Assembly: GCA_002395865.1 (NCBI GenBank)
Contig: DGVE01000076.1
Span: forward strand, 1 to 5,423
DNA from: Lachnospiraceae bacterium UBA4292
GTDB taxonomy: Bacteria > Bacillota > Clostridia > Lachnospirales > Lachnospiraceae
Reading direction: 5' to 3'
Length of the DNA: 5,423 nt
Under the pieces are notes generated by a model. That model saw nothing but the letters and a program-made list of their open reading frames with translations. It made no database searches and was not told where the DNA came from. Within the stretch, counting starts at the first letter, position 1, and the number at the start of each line of letters is the position of its first letter. Positions 1 to 5,423 of the stretch are shown here, piece by piece. Position numbers and translations under genes: made by a program.

Positions 1-1030
1 CCTTCACCAGCTGTCCGGGCTTATCGGGCAGAAGCACCGATACCGTAAATATCCTGTCGCGCTGGATGAGTCCGTTCTGTACCACGGAGCTCATGGTGAT
101 GACATCCATATTTCCTCCGGAGAGGATCGATACGACCTTTTTGCCGCTTACACCGAGATGTCGAAGCGCCGCCACTGTAAGAAGGCCCGAGTTCTCCACG
201 ACCATCTTGTGATTCTCTATCATGTCGAGGAAGGATACGATAAGCTCCTCGTCGGGCACGGTTATGATGTCATCGATATTCTCCTGAATGTAAGGGAATA
301 TGATATCTCCCGGAGTCTTGACTGCGGTACCGTCGGCTATAGTGGAAACACCCGGGAGCGTGACCACGTGACCGGCAGCGAGGCTCGCCTTCATGCAGGC
401 CGCATTCTCCGGCTCCACTCCTATCACCTTGATCTTCGGATTAAGCTGCTTTGCGAGCGCGGACACGCCCGTGGCCAGTCCGCCTCCGCCGATGGGTACG
501 AGTATGTAATCCACCGTCGGCAGCTCCTTTATGATCTCCATGGCTATGGAGCCCTGTCCGCAGGCGACATCGAGGTCATTGAAGGGGTGGACGAATGTAA
601 GACCCTCATCGGCAGCTATCTGAAGTGCCTTCTCGCAGGCCTCATCGTACACATCTCCGTAAAGTATCACCTCCGCGCCGTAAGACTTGGTGCGGTTCAC
701 CTTTATGAGGGGTGTGGATGTGGGCATGACGATGACCGCGCGGCAGCCGTATGCCTTCGCAGCGTACGCGACTCCCTGCGCGTGATTGCCGGCGGAGGCT
801 GTTATGAGTCCGCGTGACCTCTCCTCCTCGCTTAATGTGCTTATCTTGTAATATGCGCCGCGAAGCTTATATGCTCCAGTGTACTGCATGTTCTCGGGCT
901 TAAGATACACCTTATTGCCCGTGCTCTTGCTGAAATAGTCGCTGTAGACCAGCTTTGTAAATGCGGCAACCTCCGAGACCTTCTCGGATGCCTCCTCGAA
1001 CTTCTCGAGGGTAAGATAATTTTTCTCCAT
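1..1030 (-). CDS. ilvA: Threonine ammonia-lyase (threonine dehydratase), PLP enzyme with ACT domain, 3' end beyond window
   Basis: The cytoplasmic enzyme deaminates L-threonine to 2-oxobutanoate and ammonia, the first committed step to isoleucine and also a route of threonine catabolism. The frame runs unbroken for 343 codons from the ATG at 1030 to the left edge. It begins MEKNYLTLEKFEEASE. PLP fold-type II motifs are present: Schiff-base lysine K55 in TGAYKLRGA, SAGNHAQGVA (79-88), the phosphate-binding tetraglycine loop PIGGGGLATG (179-188), and SGGNMD (304-309) near the end of the catalytic domain. An ACT regulatory domain starts at about 322 (IQRDRIFTVSVLLPDKPGQLVK) and is cut by the edge. 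A total near 400 residues with one ACT domain would be the medium-length class, shorter than the ~514-residue E. coli IlvA with its larger regulatory part. That length is inferred. The gene follows ftsY by 11 nt and is very probably co-transcribed with it. A serine/threonine ammonia-lyase with a catabolic role (TdcB-like) is the main alternative, since specificity and the allosteric ligand cannot be read from this part. Confidence 0.93.
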   Translation of the reverse strand, partial: MEKNYLTLEKFEEASEKVSEVAAFTKLVYSDYFSKSTGNKVYLKPENMQYTGAYKLRGAYYKISTLSEEERSRGLITASAGNHAQGVAYAAKAYGCRAVIVMPTSTPLIKVNRTKSYGAEVILYGDVYDEACEKALQIAADEGLTFVHPFNDLDVACGQGSIAMEIIKELPTVDYILVPIGGGGLATGVSALAKQLNPKIKVIGVEPENAACMKASLAAGHVVTLPGVSTIADGTAVKTPGDIIFPYIQENIDDIITVPDEELIVSFLDMIENHKMVVENSGLLTVAALRHLGVSGKKVVSILSGGNMDVITMSSVVQNGLIQRDRIFTVSVLLPDKPGQLVK

Positions 1031-1036
1031 GATCAT

Positions 1037-1041
1037 TCCTT
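1037..1041 (-). promoter_or_regulatory. Ribosome binding site of the threonine ammonia-lyase gene
   Basis: Read on the minus strand, AAGGA follows the ftsY TAA stop directly and lies six bases before the ATG at 1028-1030. Another in-frame ATG at 1034-1036 touches the AAGGA without a spacer and would add only Met-Ile, so the inner ATG is preferred. The whole gap between ftsY and this gene is 11 nt, leaving no room for a promoter, attenuator or T-box leader. Confidence 0.85.
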
Positions 1042-2259
1042 TTATAGCGCGTATTTTTCAAAATCAAACGTATTCACGTCAAATGTATCCTCATCCACAA
1101 AGACCTCGGTAAGAAGATCCCATGTGCTCTGCTTCCTGAAGAACTCCGACGTAAACACATCAAACATAGCCTTCGGATCGACAAGTTCGGTCTCTTCGGG
1201 CTGCTCTGCGATAGCGGAGGTCTCAGGCTGCGCAGAAGTGGTTTCCGCGGCGGCAGGCTCCGTGACGGGCTCCGGTACGGTCTCGACGATCGGCTCCGGT
1301 GCGGCAGGCACCACGATCTCCGGTTCCTCCTCGAATTCTGCCTCCGTGAACAGCGCGTCCACATATGTCTTCGCGTCAAACTTCTGCAGATCCTCTATAT
1401 TCTCTCCGACACCGATGTATTTAACCGGTATTCCGAGCTCCGACTGTATCGCCACAGCGATACCGCCCTTGGCAGTACCGTCCATCTTCGTGAGGATGAT
1501 ACCTGTGATATCGGCCACCTCCATGAACTCCCTCGCCTGAGAGAGCGCGTTCTGTCCCGTAGTTCCGTCGAGCACTATAAAAGTCTCACGGAACGCGTCC
1601 GGATACTCCGTACCTATGATACGGTTTATCTTCTTCAGCTCCTCCATCAGATTCTTCTTGTTATGGAGCCTTCCCGCCGTATCACAGATGAGTATATCGG
1701 TATTCTTCGACTTGGCGCTCGATACCGCGTCAAATACCACCGCCGCGGGGTCCGAGCCCTCAGAGTGCGCGATAAATCCAGCGCCCGATCTGTCCGCCCA
1801 GGTCTTTAACTGCTCTATTGCTCCGGCTCTGAAGGTGTCCGCCGCGGCCAGTGTCACGGACTTGCCCATCTGTATGAACTGTCCGGCGAGCTTACCTATG
1901 GATGTGGTCTTGCCCACACCATTTACACCGATTATGAGAAGAACAGACTTTTTGTTCTCGAAATCGTATGCGTTCTCACCCAGATCCATCTTCTCCTTGA
2001 TGGTGTTTATGAGAAGCTCCCTGACCGCCTCCGGATCCTTGAGCTTTTGCTCCTTCACCTTCTCCTGAAGCTCGGTTATGATGGCGTCGGTCGTCCTCAC
2101 GCCTATATCCGCGGTGATGAGTATCTCCTCGAGCTCCTCGTAGAAATCGTCGTCGATCGCTCCGAGTCCGAATATTCTGTTGAGACCTCCGACCAGATTG
2201 TTTCTGGTCTTGCTCATTCCGTCAAATAATCTCTTTAAAAATCCCTGCTTTCCGGCCAT
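1042..2259 (-). CDS. ftsY: Signal recognition particle receptor GTPase FtsY with a C-terminal acidic tail
   Basis: FtsY is the membrane-associated receptor that docks SRP-bound ribosomes at the Sec translocon. It forms a GTP-dependent twin with Ffh. The protein has 405 residues from the ATG chosen by its AGGAG. An amphipathic N-terminal helix (GFLKRLFDGMSKTRNNLVGGLNRIFG, about residues 6-31) leads into the N domain, followed by the G domain: P-loop GVNGVGKTTSIGKLA (111-125), DTFRAGAIEQL (141-151), GSDPAAVVFDA (168-178), DTAGR (193-197), TKMD (257-260), YIGVGE (281-286), and LQKFD...YVDALF ending at 304, where many FtsY proteins stop. All GTPase motifs look intact. The long N-terminal acidic A domain of E. 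coli FtsY is absent. Instead about 101 extra residues follow the G domain, acidic and proline-rich and then rich in aromatics. The frame is closed by TAA with a second in-frame TGA three codons on (1033-1035). Second visible gene of the operon, 9 nt after smc. Function is near certain; the role of the tail is unknown. Confidence 0.98.
   Translation of the reverse strand: MAGKQGFLKRLFDGMSKTRNNLVGGLNRIFGLGAIDDDFYEELEEILITADIGVRTTDAIITELQEKVKEQKLKDPEAVRELLINTIKEKMDLGENAYDFENKKSVLLIIGVNGVGKTTSIGKLAGQFIQMGKSVTLAAADTFRAGAIEQLKTWADRSGAGFIAHSEGSDPAAVVFDAVSSAKSKNTDILICDTAGRLHNKKNLMEELKKINRIIGTEYPDAFRETFIVLDGTTGQNALSQAREFMEVADITGIILTKMDGTAKGGIAVAIQSELGIPVKYIGVGENIEDLQKFDAKTYVDALFTEAEFEEEPEIVVPAAPEPIVETVPEPVTEPAAAETTSAQPETSAIAEQPEETELVDPKAMFDVFTSEFFRKQSTWDLLTEVFVDEDTFDVNTFDFEKYAL
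1045..1347 (-). other. ftsY: C-terminal extension of FtsY (acidic Pro/Glu linker plus aromatic end segment)
   Basis: This encodes FtsY residues 305-405, after the normal end of the NG domain. Residues 305-362 contain no Lys or Arg, 17 acidic residues and repeated Pro-Glu-Pro units (APEPIVETVPEPVTEP), so they are probably disordered. Residues 363-405 are different: 8 Phe, 1 Trp and 1 Tyr in 43 residues, with FDV appearing twice (366-368 and 393-395) and a possible amphipathic helix around SEFFRKQSTWDLLTEVF. By my count the whole tail has 27 acidic against 4 basic residues. I do not recognise a named domain here. Confidence 0.85.
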
Positions 2260-2265
2260 AACCAA

Positions 2266-2270
2266 CTCCT
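2266..2270 (-). promoter_or_regulatory. Ribosome binding site of ftsY, overlapping the smc stop
   Basis: Read on the minus strand, AGGAG lies six bases before the ATG at 2257-2259 and shares two bases with the smc stop codon TAG (2269-2271). This spacing decides the ftsY start. A TTG two codons upstream (2263-2265) is in frame but lies directly against the AGGAG, with no spacer, so it is a poor start. The overlap suggests that ribosomes finishing smc help initiate ftsY, which is an inference. Confidence 0.85.
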
Positions 2271-5200
2271 AATTGTCGAGCTCGCTCTCGATAAGATTTA
2301 CTGATACGAGCGCAGAAACGCCCTTTTCCTGCATGGTGATTCCATAGAGTCTGTCAGCCATCACCATGGTTCCCCTTCTGTGTGAGATAAGGATGAACTG
2401 TGTCCTGTCGGTCAATCTGTGCAGATATCCCGCGAATCTTCCGACATTCGAATCGTCCAGCGCCGCCTCTATCTCGTCGAGGAGACAGAAAGGCGAAGGC
2501 TTTAAGTTCTGGATGGCAAAAAGAAGCGCGATGGCTGTGAGGGCCTTCTCTCCACCCGACAGCTGCATCATGTTCTGCAGCTTCTTGCCCGGCGGCTGTG
2601 AGATGATCCTTATACCGGCCTCTATGACATCCTCGTCCTCCACGAGCTCCAGTCTTCCGTGTCCGCCTCCGAAGAGCTCGCCGAATACCTTGTCGAACTC
2701 CTCCTGTATGCGTGCGAACTGGCTGTTGAACTGCGCTCTCATGCCTGTATCGAGCTCCGCGATGATATTCTTTAAGTTCTCCTCGGCCTTCGTGAGGTCG
2801 TCGTACTGTCCCTTCATGAACTCGTATCTGCCGGAGACCTCCTTGTAGTCCTCGATGGCATTTACGTTTACATTTCCCAGAGCCTTAATGGCGTTTTTGA
2901 TCGAGCCCGTCTGCTTTCTGAGCTCTGCCACGGAAAGAGTAATAGTATCCGTGGGCACGAGCGCCTCCGTAGGCGTCAGCTCGTACTCATCCCACAGATA
3001 TGCGGTCTTCGCATCCATCTGCTCGTCGATCTTTTCCCTGCGGTTCGTGAGCCTGATGATCTCGAGCTCGAGATCCTTCTGCCTTCCGGTGATATCCTGC
3101 TGCTTGGCGAAGAATTCCTTCTGGTCGCTCATGATCACGCTTCTTTCGTAGGAATCATTCTTGACCTTCTCAGCTACCTCTTCCTTTTGCCTCTGCTTCT
3201 CGGCCTTCTCACTCTCGAGCGCGTAGATCTGCTCCCTGATGGCAGCTATGGCTTCGTTGGTCGAAGCCGTCCTCTTAAGCAGCGTTTCCTTATCCGCGCA
3301 GGCCTGATCCATATCGGACTTTATTCTTATGGCACTGTCAGCCGCAAATTCCTTCTTCTGCTTGATATTCGCAAGCTCTATCCTTACGGATGTGAGCTTT
3401 AGTGCAAGCTGTTCCCTTCTGTCCTTCTCCTGAGCGAGCTTTTCCTCATCATCGGAAATGTTCTTCTCGGAGTCGGAGTTCCTCGACTCTATGGAGGCCA
3501 GATCAGTGCTGACATCCGCCTTCTGCGCGCGAAGCTGAGCGATCTCCTTATCGATATCGCTGCTCTCGGAGGATACGAGCGCGTACTCCGCATCCGTCCT
3601 CTCACTGCTCTCCCTGATACCCGAGATACGCATATCCACGGTGTTCTTTTCAAGGATCAGCTTCTGTATGCTGTCGGAGAGGTCCTTCTCCTCACGGGTA
3701 AGGCAAAGCAGCAGGTTCTCGAGCCTGGTCGCCTTAAGTTCTGCCGCATCCAGATCCTTTTTGGCCTGTGAAGCGGTACTCTCGAGTGCCTCTATCTCGT
3801 TCTTTCTTCCGAGAAGGTTGCCGGTGTTTTTAAAGCGTCCGCCGGTGAGTGATCCTCCGGGCGCAAGCAGCTCGCCGTCCAGTGTGACGATCCTTAACTT
3901 ATAGCCCGAACGCTTGGCAGCAGCGGCCGCGTTATCCATATTGTCGAATACAAGGGTCCGTCCCAGAAGAGAAACGATGGCACCCTCGTACTTTTTGCCA
4001 TACTCTACAAGCTCGGAAGCAATGCCCAAAAAGCCCGTGTCCTTCACAGCCTCCGCCGTACCCTGTCTGCTCCCGAAGGCATCGAGAGGCAGGAAGGTCG
4101 CGCGGCCCAGATTGTTATCCTTAAGGTAACCTATGAGTCGCTTGGCAGTCTGAGTATCATCTGTAACAATATTGTTTATCGCTCCGCCGAGAGCGATCTC
4201 TATGGCGGTCTCGTAGCCCTGACCGGCTTTTATGAGATTGCCCACAACTCCGCAGATCCCCCGGCCGCCTCTTTCCATGATGCGCTTGACGCCCACGGGA
4301 TAACCCTCGTACCTCTCCTCAAGGTTCTTGAGGGACTCGGCCTTTGAAAGCGAAAGCCGGTACTCCTGCGAGAGAGCGCCTCGCTTTTCATTCAGCTCCT
4401 TCAGCTCGGCGTCGGTCTTCTTCCTCTTGTCCGAGACCTCCAGATACTTCTTTCTTCCGGAGTCGATTCTCCTTGAAAGGTCCTCCTGATCCTGCTTTTG
4501 GGTCGAAAGCTCCTGCGCGAGTGTCTGCGACTCGCTCTTAAGCCTCAGCGCTCTCGAGGAGATCTCTCCCTTTCTGAGGAGCAGCTGTTGCTCGAGACCC
4601 TCGAAACGGCTCAGCTTGCTGGCTGCGCCTGTCTTTTCGCTGAGCAGGTTCATCAGCTTTGCTTTGCTCTCCTCGACTGACTTCTGATGCTTGGCGATCC
4701 TTATGTCTAAAGCCGCGAGAGTATTTTCCGCGTCATACTCGTCGTTTATGAGAGATCTCTCCCTCTCCGCGTTATCCCTTACGGTCTTCTCAAGCTCCTT
4801 CTGCTCATCCTTCGCTTTCTTCTCGGCAGCGCAGGCGTCGTCGTATCTCTCGCCGAGGTGCAACAGGTTCGTGTTCTCCGTGTTTATCTGCTCGCCGAGG
4901 ACAGCTATGCGGCCCTCCGCCTCCTGTATGGACACGGAGAGATCGTTGAACATGGCGTTGCCCTCCTCGATATCCTTCTCGAGCCGAGCCATCCTGTTGT
5001 TTACATCCTCGTACTTGTGGACGAGCTCCTCGCCCTCTTTCTTAACTTCCTCTATGTGACCGTTTACGATCTCGGTATTCTTCTCTATCTCCTCGAGTTC
5101 CTTCGCGTTCTTATCATACTCGAGAGTAAACAAAGAAAGGTCCAGTCCCTTTAGCTCGTCGCGGTACGCGAGGTATTTCTTCGCATTCTCCGACTGGCGG

Positions 5201-5423
5201 GCCAGAGGTCCCACCTGCTTCTCAAGCTCATTTATGATATCGGTAACTCTCACGAGATTCTCGTGTTCGCTGTCGAGTCTTTTAAGTGTCTCGCGCTTTC
5301 TGCGCTTGAATTTTACTATACCCACAGCCTCGTCGAAGAGCTCACGTCTCTCATCGGGCTTGTTGCTGAGGATCTTGTCGATCTGACCCTGTCCGATGAT
5401 GGAATAACCCTCCTTGCCGATGC
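2269..5423 (-). CDS. smc: Chromosome segregation/condensation ATPase SMC (5' end beyond window)
   Basis: SMC is the ATPase of the bacterial condensin complex. It works with ScpA and ScpB on the nucleoid to compact and separate sister chromosomes. About 1050 residues are visible. The frame stays open to the right edge, starting with IGKEGYSIIGQGQIDKIL (the Q-loop region, near residue 140 in full-length homologues). The start and the Walker A motif therefore lie outside, roughly 135 residues upstream if the total is the usual ~1185. Numbering from the first visible whole codon: long Glu/Lys-rich coiled coil ~60-370; hinge ~372-532, with LGGAINNIVTDD, GRATFLPLD and LAPGGSLTGG; second coiled coil to ~840; C-terminal head opening with LGNVNVNAIEDY, ABC signature LSGGEKALTA (954-963), Walker B and D-loop FCLLDEIEAALDD (978-990), switch segment ISHRRGTM, and a final TMQEKGVSALVSVNL block. 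A GTG at 5325 could be mistaken for the start, but it is an internal valine: the 32 codons before it encode conserved SMC sequence. All visible catalytic motifs are intact. First visible gene of the operon; its TAG stop overlaps the ftsY ribosome binding site. Identification is near certain. Confidence 0.98.
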   Translation of the reverse strand, partial: IGKEGYSIIGQGQIDKILSNKPDERRELFDEAVGIVKFKRRKRETLKRLDSEHENLVRVTDIINELEKQVGPLARQSENAKKYLAYRDELKGLDLSLFTLEYDKNAKELEEIEKNTEIVNGHIEEVKKEGEELVHKYEDVNNRMARLEKDIEEGNAMFNDLSVSIQEAEGRIAVLGEQINTENTNLLHLGERYDDACAAEKKAKDEQKELEKTVRDNAERERSLINDEYDAENTLAALDIRIAKHQKSVEESKAKLMNLLSEKTGAASKLSRFEGLEQQLLLRKGEISSRALRLKSESQTLAQELSTQKQDQEDLSRRIDSGRKKYLEVSDKRKKTDAELKELNEKRGALSQEYRLSLSKAESLKNLEERYEGYPVGVKRIMERGGRGICGVVGNLIKAGQGYETAIEIALGGAINNIVTDDTQTAKRLIGYLKDNNLGRATFLPLDAFGSRQGTAEAVKDTGFLGIASELVEYGKKYEGAIVSLLGRTLVFDNMDNAAAAAKRSGYKLRIVTLDGELLAPGGSLTGGRFKNTGNLLGRKNEIEALESTASQAKKDLDAAELKATRLENLLLCLTREEKDLSDSIQKLILEKNTVDMRISGIRESSERTDAEYALVSSESSDIDKEIAQLRAQKADVSTDLASIESRNSDSEKNISDDEEKLAQEKDRREQLALKLTSVRIELANIKQKKEFAADSAIRIKSDMDQACADKETLLKRTASTNEAIAAIREQIYALESEKAEKQRQKEEVAEKVKNDSYERSVIMSDQKEFFAKQQDITGRQKDLELEIIRLTNRREKIDEQMDAKTAYLWDEYELTPTEALVPTDTITLSVAELRKQTGSIKNAIKALGNVNVNAIEDYKEVSGRYEFMKGQYDDLTKAEENLKNIIAELDTGMRAQFNSQFARIQEEFDKVFGELFGGGHGRLELVEDEDVIEAGIRIISQPPGKKLQNMMQLSGGEKALTAIALLFAIQNLKPSPFCLLDEIEAALDDSNVGRFAGYLHRLTDRTQFILISHRRGTMVMADRLYGITMQEKGVSALVSVNLIESELDN
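3826..4308 (-). other. smc: SMC hinge (dimerisation) domain
   Basis: This segment encodes about 160 residues that interrupt the coiled-coil pattern of SMC. It begins near YEGYPVGVKRIM and ends at GGSLTGGRFKN. Glycine-rich motifs (RGGRGICGVVG, LGGAINNIVT, APGGSLTGG) and the block GRATFLPLD match the known SMC hinge, through which two SMC subunits dimerise and which contacts DNA. The boundaries are approximate because they were placed by eye where heptad-like Leu/Glu/Lys sequence stops and resumes. Confidence 0.9.

Noticed and set aside
158..817. 219-codon plus-strand open frame antisense to the threonine ammonia-lyase
   Set aside because: It lies wholly opposite a gene with clear PLP-enzyme motifs. 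Its His/Arg/Gly-rich composition matches no family I know, and it is explained by codon bias of the true strand.
1268..1304. Short direct repeat GGCTCCGGT(A/G)CGG, 24 bp apart
   Set aside because: It encodes the repeated Pro-Glu-Pro units of the FtsY linker. It is a local coding duplication and not a separate repeat element.
1074..1379. Second minus-strand frame of 101 codons within the ftsY tail, considered as an overlapping gene or evidence of a frameshift
   Set aside because: It is Arg/Ser/Pro-rich with no recognisable motif. The ftsY frame runs intact from the NG domain to its TAA, so neither an overlapping gene nor a frameshift is needed.
1124..2068. Plus-strand open frames of 138 and 150 codons opposite ftsY
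   Set aside because: They are Ser/Ala-rich low-complexity translations typical of the antisense of a GC-biased gene. I see no supporting ribosome binding site or homology.
3061..5124. High frequency of the palindrome CTCGAG (about 12 copies in the window, 10 in smc), considered as a protein-binding or chromosome-organisation site
   Set aside because: At 11 of the 12 places it reads in frame as Leu-Glu (CTC GAG), a common pair in coiled coils, with CTC and GAG as favoured codons. Protein content explains the excess.
5323..5325. GTG as the start of smc
   Set aside because: The frame continues upstream to the window edge and encodes the conserved SMC sequence GKEGYSIIGQGQIDKILSNK, so this GTG is an internal valine.

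Overview
The window lies in a tightly packed bacterial operon read entirely on the minus strand, in the order smc (right edge, 5' end cut off) -> ftsY (complete) -> ilvA-type threonine ammonia-lyase (left edge, 3' end cut off). The gaps are only 9 and 11 nt. Each downstream gene has a Shine-Dalgarno sequence that overlaps or abuts the stop codon of the gene before it. No stretch over 12 bases is non-coding. I see no tRNA, rRNA, promoter, terminator, riboswitch, mobile element or CRISPR array. Long plus-strand open frames are antisense shadows of these genes.

The organism is most likely a member of the Bacillota, class Clostridia, and probably Lachnospiraceae-like. The reasons are the smc-ftsY pairing typical of Bacillota, strong AGGAG/AAGGA ribosome binding sites, a GC content by eye slightly above 50%, frequent ATA (Ile) codons, and the style of the three proteins (a medium-length threonine ammonia-lyase with a TGAYKLRGA active-site segment). 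This assignment is an inference and was not checked against a database.

Region by region: positions 2269-5423 encode the last ~1050 residues of the chromosome-condensation ATPase SMC (Q-loop region, first coiled-coil arm, hinge, second arm, C-terminal ATPase head). The Walker A end lies beyond the right edge. Positions 1042-2259 encode FtsY, the signal recognition particle (SRP) receptor GTPase. It lacks the usual N-terminal acidic domain and instead has a ~100-residue acidic C-terminal tail. Positions 1-1030 encode the pyridoxal-phosphate (PLP) domain of a threonine ammonia-lyase and the first strand of a C-terminal ACT domain.

The operon joins chromosome organisation (SMC), membrane protein targeting (FtsY) and amino-acid metabolism (threonine to 2-oxobutanoate). 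The first two are a well-known pairing. The third appears to be a co-transcribed passenger with no visible control element of its own. The window is mostly ordinary core genome. The FtsY C-terminal tail is the one clearly unusual structure.
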